The translations under genes were made by a program, and so were the position numbers. Positions 32,501-40,030 of a stretch of 64,000 nucleotides of DNA are shown in pieces. The notes under the pieces were generated by a model. It saw nothing but the letters and a program-made list of their open reading frames with translations. It was not told where the DNA came from and searched no databases. Numbering within the stretch: position 1 is the first letter of the stretch; each line of letters begins with the position of its first letter. Source of the stretch: JANXAZ01 sp037446605 (lineage in GTDB: Bacteria > Pseudomonadota > Alphaproteobacteria > Geminicoccales > Geminicoccaceae); NCBI GenBank assembly GCA_037446605.1, contig JBBIIE010000003.1, forward strand, positions 24,163-88,162, written 5' to 3'.

Positions 32501-33175
32501 ATGCCGGAACTGCCCGTGAGCTCCCGCCGGCGCTTCCTTCTCGGGCTGACGGCAGGCCTCCCGCTCCTGTCGCTCGGCTGGCGGGCGGCGCTCGCCGCGG
32601 TGCCGGTCCGGCAGATCGCGTTCCACCATCGCCATACCGGGGAGGCGCTCCGGACGGTGTACTTCGCCGACGGGCACTATCTCGACGAGGGGCTGCGCTC
32701 GATCAACCGGCTCCTGCGCGACTGGCGGACCGACGAGATCGTGGAGATCGACCCGCAGGTCCTCGACATCGCCTACGTGCTGCAGCAGAAGCTCGGCCTG
32801 GAGGGCCCGCTCGAGGTGCTCTCGGGCTACCGCTCACCGGAGACCAACGCGATGCTGCGCCGCCGCTCGCGTGCCGTCGCCCGCAACAGCCTGCACATGT
32901 ACGGCATGGCTGTCGACCTGCGCTTCCCGGGCGTGCCGCTGGCGGCCGCGCACCGGGCGGCGCTCGCGCTCCAGGGTGGCGGCGTCGGCTACTATCCCGG
33001 CGCCGACTTCATCCATCTCGACAGCGGCCCGGTCCGTTCCTGGACCCAGCTCGGCCGCGTGCAGAGCGGGCGCGACGGCGGCGTGCCGCGCGGCCGGGCG
33101 CAGAGCCGCCGCGCCCAGGCGCGGCGCAGCCGGCTGGCGCGGCTCAAGGGGCGGCTCGCGACCGCCCGCCGCTGA
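32501..33175 (+). CDS. YcbK/DUF882 (peptidase M15-like) murein hydrolase, Tat-exported
   Basis: 224 aa. ATG 32501 has GGAGGAG upstream. Twin-arginine leader (SSRRRFLLGLTAGLPLLSLG). M15A-type catalytic core: LEVLSGYRSPETNAMLRR, then SLHMYGMAVDLRFPG (His and Asp zinc ligands) and GYYPGADFIHLDSGPVRSW (third His). The characterised family member, MepK of E. coli, cleaves 3-3 peptidoglycan crosslinks. The C-terminal 35 residues are Arg/Ala-rich, perhaps a surface-binding tail. Monocistronic as far as can be seen. Confidence 0.88.
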   Translation: MPELPVSSRRRFLLGLTAGLPLLSLGWRAALAAVPVRQIAFHHRHTGEALRTVYFADGHYLDEGLRSINRLLRDWRTDEIVEIDPQVLDIAYVLQQKLGLEGPLEVLSGYRSPETNAMLRRRSRAVARNSLHMYGMAVDLRFPGVPLAAAHRAALALQGGGVGYYPGADFIHLDSGPVRSWTQLGRVQSGRDGGVPRGRAQSRRAQARRSRLARLKGRLATARR

Positions 33176-33212
33176 GCCCGGTCGGGCGCCCGCGGCGGCG
33201 CATCCGGTCGCG

Positions 33213-33240
33213 TTGACAAGCCGACCCGGCCACGTCTAAG
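33213..33240 (+). promoter_or_regulatory. sigma-70-type promoter candidate for cysDNC
   Basis: TTGACA (33213-33218), 16-nt spacer, TCTAAG (33235-33240), about 60 nt before the cysD start codon. Perfect -35, four of six at -10. The downstream leader contains GGAGG about 13 nt before the ATG. Confidence 0.45.
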
Positions 33241-33301
33241 CGCCGCTGTCTTCCGGCCGCCGCGGCGCGACGGCCGGTCATCCGGAGGACGGCCGTCGGC
33301 C

Positions 33302-34096
33302 ATGGACCATCTCGACCAGCTCGAGGCGGAGAGCGTCTACATCCTGCGCGAGGCCAAGGCCAAGCTCGACAAGCTCGCGATCCTCTGGTCGCTCGGCAAG
33401 GACAGCAACGTCGTCCTCTGGCTCTGCCGCAAGGCCTTCTTCGGCCACGTGCCGTTCCCGGTGATGCACATCGACACCGGCAGGAAGTTCCCCGAGATGT
33501 ACGCCTTCCGCGACCGCTACGCGGTCGAGTGGGGGCTGACCTTCCTGCGCGAGGAATGCCCGCCGCTCGAGGCGACCGACCCGACCCTGCCGCCGGCCGC
33601 CCGCTCGGCGGCACGCAAGACCCTCGGGCTCAAGGCGGCGATCGAGAAGCACGGCTTCGAGGGCCTGATCCTCGGGATCCGCCGCGACGAGGAGGCGATC
33701 CGCGCCAAGGAGCGCTACTTCAGCCCGCGTGACGAGAGCGGGCAATGGCAGCTCAAGGATCAGCCGCCCGAGTTCTGGGGTCAGTACATGACGAGCTTCC
33801 CGCAGGGGACGCACGTCCGGGTCCACCCGATCCTGCACTGGACCGAGCTCGACATCTGGAAGTACACCCGGCGCGAAGGGATCCCGGTGATCGAGCTCTA
33901 TTTCGCCAAGAACGGCAAGCGCTACCGCTCGCTCGGCGACCAGGACATCACCTTCCCGGTCCCGAGTACGGCCGACAGTTTGGATGCGATCATCGCCGAG
34001 CTCGAAACCACGAAAGTCCCCGAGCGTGCCGGCCGGGCGATGGACCACGAGGCCGAGGACAGTTTCGAGCGCCTGCGGACCGCAGGCTACATGTGA
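33302..34096 (+). CDS. cysD: sulfate adenylyltransferase subunit 2
   Basis: 264 aa, somewhat shorter than the usual 300 because the N-terminal arm is short. CysD makes adenosine phosphosulfate from sulfate and ATP, driven by GTP hydrolysis in CysN. Seen: LAILWSLGKDSNVVLWLCRKAF (PP-loop SxGKDS), FPVMHIDTGRKFPEMYAFRD, GLILGIRRDEEAIRAKERYFSPRD, HPILHWTELDIWKY, and the C-terminal AMDHEAEDSFERLRTAGYM. 32 nt before cysNC in the same operon. Serves assimilatory sulfate activation. Confidence 0.95.
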   Translation: MDHLDQLEAESVYILREAKAKLDKLAILWSLGKDSNVVLWLCRKAFFGHVPFPVMHIDTGRKFPEMYAFRDRYAVEWGLTFLREECPPLEATDPTLPPAARSAARKTLGLKAAIEKHGFEGLILGIRRDEEAIRAKERYFSPRDESGQWQLKDQPPEFWGQYMTSFPQGTHVRVHPILHWTELDIWKYTRREGIPVIELYFAKNGKRYRSLGDQDITFPVPSTADSLDAIIAELETTKVPERAGRAMDHEAEDSFERLRTAGYM

Positions 34097-34128
34097 GGGC
34101 GACCGCCCTCCCGACGGACGGAACCACC

Positions 34129-36003
34129 ATGCCGCAAGCGAGCGGGGCCGCCGAGGCGCGGCCGCTTCGGATCGTCATCGTCGGCCACGTCGACCACGGC
34201 AAGTCGACCTTCGTGGGCCGGCTCCTGCACGAGACCGGCTCCCTGCCCGAGGGCAGGCTCGAGGCGGTCCGCGCCATGTCGGCGCGCCGCGGCATGCCCT
34301 TCGAATGGGCCTTCGTGCTCGACGCCATGCAGAGCGAGCGCGATCAGGGCATCACGATCGACACGACCCAGATCCGCTTCGCGACCGCCGCGCGGCCCTA
34401 TCTCGTGATCGACGCCCCGGGCCACAAAGAGTTCCTGAAGAACATGGTGACGGGTGCCGCCCAAGCCGAAGCGGCGCTGCTCGTCATCGACGCGGCCGAG
34501 GGCATCCAGGAGCAGTCGCGTCGGCACGGCTATCTCCTCCACCTCCTCGGCATCCGCCAGGTGGCGGTGCTCGTCAACAAGATGGACCTCGTGGACTTTT
34601 CGGCCGACCGGTTCGGCCGGGTCGCGGAAGACTTCCGGGCCTATCTCGCCGAACTCGGGGTGGAACCGGCCTGCATGGTGCCGATCTCCGCCCGCGAGGG
34701 CGACAATCTCGTCCGGCACAGCCCGCGGATGCCCTGGTACCAGGGTCCCTCGGTGGTCCAAGCCCTCGACTCCTTCGCCTACACGAGCCTGCCGGTCGAC
34801 CGGCCGCTGCGCATGCCGGTCCAGGACGTCTACAAGTTCGACCAGCGCCGGATCGTCGCCGGCCGGATCGAGGCGGGACGGCTCGCGGTCGGCGACACGG
34901 TGCTCTTCTCGCCCTCCAACAAGACCGCCCGGATCCGGACCATCGAGGCCTGGCACGTGCCCGCCCCGCCCGGCGAGGCGGTCGCCGGGCAGAGCATCGG
35001 GGTGACCCTCGACGAGCCGATCTTCGTCGAACGCGGCGAGATCATGAGCCACGTCGAGCAGCCGCCGGTGCTCACCACCGTCTTCAAGGCGCGGATCTTC
35101 TGGCTCGGCACCACGCCGCTGCGGATCGGCTCGACCTACAAGCTCAAGCTCGCCACGACCGAAGCCACGGCGGTCGTCGAAGCGATCGAGCGATCGATCG
35201 ACACGGCCGAGCTCAGGAGCCTCCCGCCCGATCGGATCGAGCGCAACGGTGCCGGCGAGATCGTGCTGCGGACCAAGCGCATGCTGGCGCTCGACGAGTA
35301 CACGGCCAACCCCACGACCGGCCGGTTCGTGCTGGTCGAGGACCATCTCCCGGTCGGCGGCGGCATCGTCTCGATGGAGGGCTACCCCGACCAGCGCCAG
35401 CTCGTGACGGTGCGCGCCACCAACCTCACCCAGGTGGGGCACGCGGTGAGCCGCACGGCGCGGGCCGCCCGCAACGGCCACCGGGGCGGCGTGCTGTGGT
35501 TCACCGGGCTCAGCGGTGCCGGCAAGTCGACGCTCGCCCTGGCCCTCGAGCGCGAGCTGTTCGCCAGGGGCTTCCAGGTCTACGTGCTCGACGGCGACAA
35601 TGTCCGCTCCGGCCTCTGCCGCGACCTCGGCTTCGGCCCCGAGGACCGGGCCGAGAACATCCGCCGGGTGGGCGAGGTGGCCGCACTGTTCGCCGATGCC
35701 GGCTTCCTCGTCGTGTCGAGCTTCATCTCGCCCTACCGGGCCGACCGGCAACGCGCCCGCGAGGCGGCCGGGGAGGCGTTCCACGAGATCTACGTCAAGG
35801 CCGGGCTCGAGGTCTGCGAGCAGCGCGACCCCAAGGGCCTCTACAAGCGGGCGCGCAAGGGCGAGATCAAGGAGTTCACCGGCGTCTCCTCGCCCTACGA
35901 GCCGCCCGAGGCACCCGAGCTCGTGGTGCCGACCGACGAGCTCGCGATCGAGGACTGCGTGGCGCTCCTGCTGCGCTACGTCGAGGAGCGCTTCCGCGCC
36001 TGA
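34129..36003 (+). CDS. cysNC: bifunctional sulfate adenylyltransferase subunit 1/adenylylsulfate kinase
   Basis: 624 aa fusion. CysN part (about 1-440): G1 GHVDHGKSTF (residues 18-27), GITIDTTQI, DAPGHKEFLKNMVTGA (G3), VLVNKMDLVD (G4), then EF-Tu-like beta-barrels. CysC part (about 445-624): WFTGLSGAGKSTLALALE (P-loop), YVLDGDNVRSGLCRDLGF, FISPYRADRQRAR and GVSSPYEPPEAPELVV. It produces PAPS directly. ATG 34129. The kinase domain is complete, including the substrate loop. This fusion is common in alphaproteobacteria. Confidence 0.95.
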   Translation: MPQASGAAEARPLRIVIVGHVDHGKSTFVGRLLHETGSLPEGRLEAVRAMSARRGMPFEWAFVLDAMQSERDQGITIDTTQIRFATAARPYLVIDAPGHKEFLKNMVTGAAQAEAALLVIDAAEGIQEQSRRHGYLLHLLGIRQVAVLVNKMDLVDFSADRFGRVAEDFRAYLAELGVEPACMVPISAREGDNLVRHSPRMPWYQGPSVVQALDSFAYTSLPVDRPLRMPVQDVYKFDQRRIVAGRIEAGRLAVGDTVLFSPSNKTARIRTIEAWHVPAPPGEAVAGQSIGVTLDEPIFVERGEIMSHVEQPPVLTTVFKARIFWLGTTPLRIGSTYKLKLATTEATAVVEAIERSIDTAELRSLPPDRIERNGAGEIVLRTKRMLALDEYTANPTTGRFVLVEDHLPVGGGIVSMEGYPDQRQLVTVRATNLTQVGHAVSRTARAARNGHRGGVLWFTGLSGAGKSTLALALERELFARGFQVYVLDGDNVRSGLCRDLGFGPEDRAENIRRVGEVAALFADAGFLVVSSFISPYRADRQRAREAAGEAFHEIYVKAGLEVCEQRDPKGLYKRARKGEIKEFTGVSSPYEPPEAPELVVPTDELAIEDCVALLLRYVEERFRA

Positions 36004-36055
36004 GCGCCGGCGCCGGCCGGTGGCGGTGCCGGCACGACGGTCCCGAGCCCGCCGC

Positions 36056-36775
36056 TCAGCCCGCCCGCGCCGCCGCGAAGGCGTCGGCGAAGGCCGCGAG
36101 CGAGGGGAAGCGCAGGAGCGGTGCCTCGGCTCCGGCCGGCGGCGGCGTCGCTCCACCCGGCCGGCCGCCCCGCCGGTCGATCCAGACCGAGGCGATGCCC
36201 GCCGCGGCGGCCGGGGCGTGGTCGTGGAAGAGGCTCTGTGCCACGTGCAGGAGCCCGTCCCGCCGGAGCCCGCGGCCGGCGAGGAAGCCCAGGAGATAGG
36301 CGAAGTTCTCGAGCCTCGGCTTGTACGAGCCGATCGCCTCGGCGGTGAGGATCGCCGTGAACGGATCGCCGAGCCGCGCAGCGGAGCGGCGGATGCTCGC
36401 CTCGTCGACGTTGGAGAGCACGAGGAGCGGCACCTGCCGGGCCAGCCGGGCGAGAGCCTCGGCACTGTCCGGAAAAGGCGGCCACTCGCCGACCGACGCG
36501 CCGAACGCCTCGGCCTCGGCCGTGGTCGGCGGTGCCGCGAAGCGCCGGCCGAGCCGCTCCAGCACCGCGCCGAGCAGCCGGTCGTAGCGCAGCCCGGGCG
36601 TGGCCGCCTGCTGCGCCGACTCCTCCTCGGCGAAGCAGGCGAGCAGGGCCTCGTCGTCGAGCCCGAGGCCGGTCCGCGCGCGCCAGGGGGCGAGCGCCTC
36701 GAGCAGCCCGCGCTCCCAGTCGATCAGCGTGCCGTAGCAATCGAAGCTCAGGACCGCGACCTGGTCGAGCCGCAT
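36056..36775 (-). CDS. HAD-superfamily hydrolase, haloacid dehalogenase type II-like
   Basis: 239 aa. Seen: VLSFDCYGTLIDWERGLLEAL (nucleophile Asp, CYGTL as in L-2-haloacid dehalogenases), LLVLSNVDEASIRRSA (Ser/Thr motif II), YKPRLENFAYLLGFL (Lys motif III), and HVAQSLFHDHAPAAAAGIASVWIDRRG (acidic motif IV). Substrate cannot be told; many genomic members act on phosphate or small organic acids. ATG 36775; 71 nt separate it from the diverging promoter of the lipoprotein gene. Confidence 0.85.
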   Translation of the reverse strand: MRLDQVAVLSFDCYGTLIDWERGLLEALAPWRARTGLGLDDEALLACFAEEESAQQAATPGLRYDRLLGAVLERLGRRFAAPPTTAEAEAFGASVGEWPPFPDSAEALARLARQVPLLVLSNVDEASIRRSAARLGDPFTAILTAEAIGSYKPRLENFAYLLGFLAGRGLRRDGLLHVAQSLFHDHAPAAAAGIASVWIDRRGGRPGGATPPPAGAEAPLLRFPSLAAFADAFAAARAG

Positions 36776-36845
36776 CACCCCTCCCCGGCATGCCCCTGCC
36801 GCTCTAGCCGCCGGAGGGGCGAATGGGAAGACCTCCAAATAAGGG

Positions 36846-36874
36846 TTGACATTCCTATTCTGAAGGAATAAAGA
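36846..36874 (+). promoter_or_regulatory. promoter with embedded inverted repeat upstream of lipoprotein gene
   Basis: Perfect -35 TTGACA (36846-36851), 17-nt spacer, TAAAGA (36869-36874). The spacer carries an inverted repeat, ATTCCT (36851-36856) and AGGAAT (36864-36869), positioned like an operator between the boxes. The region is strikingly AT-rich for this genome and lies about 30 nt upstream of the GTG start. Confidence 0.55.
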
Positions 36875-36905
36875 GCAGAACAGGAACCTTGCCGGGAGCT
36901 CGCCC

Positions 36906-37187
36906 GTGCCTCGCCTCACCCGCCTTCTCCCGTCCCTGCTCCTCTTCGCCCTGCCCGCCTGCACCGAGATCCAGGCCTTCGGTACCGGCGCGATCCAGCA
37001 GCGGCGGATGATGAACGACCTGCAGGCCCGCTTCACCATGGCCGCCACCTGCGACATCTCCTTGGGATCCTATTTCCGCGAGCTGTCCGAGCTCGAGCGG
37101 CACTATGTCGGGCTGGTGTGCGGCGGCGTCCTGCCGGCGCTGACCGCCCCGCGTGCCACCGAGCCCCGGGTCGACGCCGATCGCTGA
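36906..37187 (+). CDS. small putative lipoprotein
   Basis: 93 aa from GTG 36906 (GGGAG 8 nt upstream). Signal peptide ending in lipobox ALPAC with the cysteine at about residue 19 (LTRLLPSLLLFALPACTEIQ). The mature part has two further cysteines (MAATCDISLGSYF and VGLVCGGVLPAL) and a conserved-looking SLGSYFRELSELERHYVGLVCGG centre. No family known to me. Its own strong promoter with an embedded inverted repeat suggests regulated expression. The last 85 nt overlap the 3' end of the convergent NUDIX gene. Confidence 0.65.
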   Translation: MPRLTRLLPSLLLFALPACTEIQAFGTGAIQQRRMMNDLQARFTMAATCDISLGSYFRELSELERHYVGLVCGGVLPALTAPRATEPRVDADR

Positions 37188-37699
37188 GCCGGCGCCGGAC
37201 CGGCCCGTTCGAGATAGACGGCGAGGCCCGGCGCCAACCGGGCCGTGGCCGCTTCGCCCGGCGCCAGCCAGCGTGCCGCCACCACCTCGCGGCGGTCGAC
37301 CCGCGCCGTCGGTCGGGCGAGCGGTCGCCAGGCGAACACCGTGCTGGTGATGCGCCGGTGCTCGAAGCCGAAGGTCAGCTCGACGGGTGCTTCGAGCGCC
37401 GCCTCGGGCGCCACGATCCCGGTCTCCTCGGCGAGCTCGCGCAGGGCGGCGGCGGCCGGCCGCTCGCCGCGCTCGACCGCCCCGCCCGGCAGATCCAAAA
37501 GACCCGGCCGGTAGGAGGTCTCGACCACGAGCAGCCGCCCCCCGTGCCAGGTGGCGACCGCCGCACCCCGCGCCGCCGGCCGGCGGACCGCCCACCACAG
37601 CCGCAGGAGACCGTGCGCCGACCGGTAGGCCAGCCGGCAGAGCGGGTCGACGCGCCTCGACCCGGCGAGGCGGCGGAGCAGGTCCATGCGCCCGAGCAT
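37103..37699 (-). CDS. NUDIX hydrolase
   Basis: 198 aa from ATG 37699 (ATG 37687 and 37723 are alternatives). Complete NUDIX box GGAVERGERPAAAALRELAEETGIV (about residues 75-99, matching GX5EX7REUXEEXGU). The core is preceded by a 45-residue Arg-rich N-terminus (AYRSAHGLLRLWWAVRRP) seen in a subgroup of alphaproteobacterial NUDIX proteins. The substrate is a nucleoside diphosphate derivative, unspecified. The C-terminal 30 residues are Pro/Ala/Ser-rich and lie opposite the lipoprotein gene. Confidence 0.87.
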   Translation of the reverse strand: MLGRMDLLRRLAGSRRVDPLCRLAYRSAHGLLRLWWAVRRPAARGAAVATWHGGRLLVVETSYRPGLLDLPGGAVERGERPAAAALRELAEETGIVAPEAALEAPVELTFGFEHRRITSTVFAWRPLARPTARVDRREVVAARWLAPGEAATARLAPGLAVYLERAGPAPAQRSASTRGSVARGAVSAGRTPPHTSPT

Positions 37700-37792
37700 C
37701 GCGGCGCCCGGCGGTCCGGGCAAGCCCGCCCGCTTGACGCCCTGGGCGCCGGCCGCCTAGCTCGCCCGGCCGCCGCCTCGGATCGCCCGCCC

Positions 37793-37882
37793 GTGTCGCC
37801 CTCCGGCCCCGTGTCGCTCCCCGGCTCCGTGCTGCTTTCCGGCCCCGTGCTGCTTTCCGGCCCCGTGCTGCTTTCCGGGAAG
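37793..37882 (+). repeat. 18-bp tandem repeat at the start of aroE
   Basis: Five 18-nt units from 37793; the last three (37829, 37847, 37865) are nearly identical (GTGCTGCTTTCCGGCCCC) and the first two are degenerate. Every unit begins with an in-frame GTG, and the array encodes VxLxGP hexapeptides. Confidence 0.85.
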
Positions 37883-38785
37883 GCCCGGCTGGCCGGTGTG
37901 ATCGGCTGGCCGGTCGGCCACTCGCTCTCGCCCCGCCTGCACGGCCACTGGTTCGCCCGCTACGCCGTCGACGGCGCCTACGTGCCGCTCGCGGTCCGTC
38001 CCGAGGATCTGGAGCTCGCCTTCCGCGCCCTGCCCCGGCTGGGCTTCCTCGGCTGGAACGTCACCCTTCCGCACAAGGAGCGGGCCTCGACCCTGGTCGA
38101 CCGGCGCGACGTCGCGGCCGAGCGGATGCGGGCGGTCAACACGGTGCTGGTCCACCCCGACGGGACGCTCGAGGGGCGCAACACCGACGGGCCCGGCTTC
38201 CTCGCCCATCTCCTGGCCGAGCATGCCGGCCGCCGTCCCCTGGCCGGACCGGCCCTCGTCCTCGGTGCCGGCGGTGCGGCGCGTGCCGTGGCCTGGGCCC
38301 TCCTCGGGGCGGGGGTGCCGCTCCTGCGCCTCGCCAACCGCACGGTGGGGCGCGCCGCGGCGCTCGCAGCCGAGCTCGACCGAGCCTTCCCGGGCCGGGT
38401 CGCGGCCGTCGACTGGCCGGCCGGCGCGGCTTCACTCGACGGCCTCGCGCTCCTGGTCAACGCCACGAGCCTCGGCATGAAGGGCCAGCCGCCACTCGAC
38501 CTCGATCTCGGCCCCCTGCCCACGACCACGGTCGTGGCCGACCTCGTCTACGTGCCGCTCGAGACCGACCTCCTGGCCGCCGCCCGGGCACGGGGCAACC
38601 CGATCCTCGACGGGCTCGGCATGCTGCTGCACCAGGCCGTCCCCGGCTTCGCCTGGTGGGGTGGCCGCACCCCCGAGGTCGACGCGGCCGCCCGCGCCTG
38701 CCTGCTCGAGGTCCTGGCACCCGACTCTCGAGCCACTTGCCGCCGGCCGCCCGAGGAGGCCCGGCTGCCGCAGGCCGAGGGCTGA
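37793..38785 (+). CDS. aroE: shikimate dehydrogenase
   Basis: 330 aa as drawn; about 306 aa if GTG 37865 is used, which gives the family-typical start (LLSGKARLAGVIGWPVGHSLSPRLH). AroE reduces dehydroshikimate with NADPH. Seen: GWPVGHSLSPRLHGHW (substrate Ser-Ser loop), GFLGWNVTLPHKERA (catalytic Lys and Asn), GRNTDGPGFL, ALVLGAGGAARAVAWALLGAG (Rossmann), RLANRTVGRAAALA, NATSLGMKG, and DGLGMLLHQAVPGFAWWGG. The N-terminus carries the 18-bp tandem repeat in which each unit offers a GTG; no ribosome-binding site decides between them. The C-terminal tail of about 30 residues is longer than usual. Confidence 0.92.
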   Translation: MSPSGPVSLPGSVLLSGPVLLSGPVLLSGKARLAGVIGWPVGHSLSPRLHGHWFARYAVDGAYVPLAVRPEDLELAFRALPRLGFLGWNVTLPHKERASTLVDRRDVAAERMRAVNTVLVHPDGTLEGRNTDGPGFLAHLLAEHAGRRPLAGPALVLGAGGAARAVAWALLGAGVPLLRLANRTVGRAAALAAELDRAFPGRVAAVDWPAGAASLDGLALLVNATSLGMKGQPPLDLDLGPLPTTTVVADLVYVPLETDLLAAARARGNPILDGLGMLLHQAVPGFAWWGGRTPEVDAAARACLLEVLAPDSRATCRRPPEEARLPQAEG

Positions 38786-38788
38786 GCC

Positions 38789-40030
38789 TCACGCCCCGGC
38801 CAGGAGGTCGAGCAGCGCGGCTGCGACGATCTCGGTGGCGCGGTGGAGGTCGGCCAGCGCCAGGCGCTCGTCGGCGCGGTGGGCGTTGGCCTCCTCGAGC
38901 GTGCGCGGCCCGGCACCGAACAGCACCACCGGGATGCCGGCCTCGGCATAGTGCCGGGCGTCGGTGTAGAGCGGCACGCCCGTGGCGGGCACCGGCTCGC
39001 CCAGGATCCGCCCGGCATGCCGGGTGAGCGCGTCCACGAGCCGCTCGTGCCCGGGCAACGGCACGAGCGGCCGGGCGAGCAGGATGCGGCGGACCTCGAG
39101 CCGGGCGGCCGGGAAGGCGCGGGCGGCACCTTCGAGCAGCGCCCGCAGCTCGCCCTCGACCGCCTCGGGCGTCTCCTCGGGGATCATCCGCCGGTCGAGC
39201 CGGAAGGCGATCCGGTCGGGCACCACGTTGGTGTTGATGCCGCCCTCGATCAGCCCGACGGTGAGCTGGGCGTGGCCGATCCCGGGGGTGGCGCTGGTCC
39301 GCCCGGCGAGCCCGCGGCGGAAGGCGTAGAGGGTGGCGAGCAGGTGCGTCGCCGCCTCGAGCGCGTCGACGCCGGTCTCGGGACGGGCGGCGTGCGCCGA
39401 GCGGCCACGGACCTCGACCTCGAGGTGCAGGCAGCCATTGTGCGCGGTCACCACCGCGTAGGAGAAGCCGGCGCAAAGCGCCAGCTCCGGCCGGCTGATC
39501 CCCTCCGCGAGCAGCAGCCCCGGGCCGATCTCGCCGCCCGCCTCCTCGTCGAAGGTGACGTGCAGCTCGACCGTCCCGGCGAGCGGCACTCCCTCGGCCA
39601 CGAGCCGGTCGAGGGCGAGCAGCGCGAAGCCGTAGGTGGCGATGTCGGACTTCGAGACGGCGACGCCACGGCCGTACATCCACCCCTCGCGGACCTCGGC
39701 GCCGTAGGGGTCGGTGGTCCAGCCCCGGCCGGGCGGCACCACGTCGCCATGGGCATTCAGGGCGATCACCGGGCCGGGCCCGAAGCGGCGGCGGACCACG
39801 AGGTTGGTGGCGCTGCGCATGCCCACCGCGGCGGCCTTCCCGGCCGGCACCGGGTGCCGCTCGACCGCGAGGCCGAGCCCTTCGAGCAGGCCCGCGATCC
39901 GCTCCGCCGCCGCCGCCAGATCGCCCGGCGGGTTGTCGGTCGGCGTGCGCACGAGCTCGGCCAGGAGCGCCACCTGCTCGGGCAGGCGCTCCTCGACGAT
40001 CCGGGCGAGGCGGTCGAGCGGGTCGGTCAT
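38789..40030 (-). CDS. M20 family amidohydrolase (ArgE/DapE-like)
   Basis: 413 aa di-zinc peptidase-like enzyme. Seen: VIALNAHGDVVPPGRGWTTDP (first metal His and Asp), MYGRGVAVSKSDIATYGFAL (bridging Asp region), VELHVTFDEEAGGEIGP (general-base Glu), a dimerisation domain with GRSAHAARPETGVDALE, and VPLYTDARHYAEAGIPVVLFGAG. It precedes nothing but purine genes, and its ATG overlaps (ATGA) the stop of the allantoate amidohydrolase gene upstream. A function on a ureide such as ureidoglycine, ureidoglycolate or a carbamoyl amino acid is therefore more likely than arginine or lysine synthesis. This is contextual inference. Confidence 0.82.
   Translation of the reverse strand: MTDPLDRLARIVEERLPEQVALLAELVRTPTDNPPGDLAAAAERIAGLLEGLGLAVERHPVPAGKAAAVGMRSATNLVVRRRFGPGPVIALNAHGDVVPPGRGWTTDPYGAEVREGWMYGRGVAVSKSDIATYGFALLALDRLVAEGVPLAGTVELHVTFDEEAGGEIGPGLLLAEGISRPELALCAGFSYAVVTAHNGCLHLEVEVRGRSAHAARPETGVDALEAATHLLATLYAFRRGLAGRTSATPGIGHAQLTVGLIEGGINTNVVPDRIAFRLDRRMIPEETPEAVEGELRALLEGAARAFPAARLEVRRILLARPLVPLPGHERLVDALTRHAGRILGEPVPATGVPLYTDARHYAEAGIPVVLFGAGPRTLEEANAHRADERLALADLHRATEIVAAALLDLLAGA

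Noticed and set aside
37793..37882. Tandem repeats as a CRISPR array
   Set aside because: Units are contiguous without spacers and lie in a coding frame; the same holds for 47058-47117 and 57201-57242.
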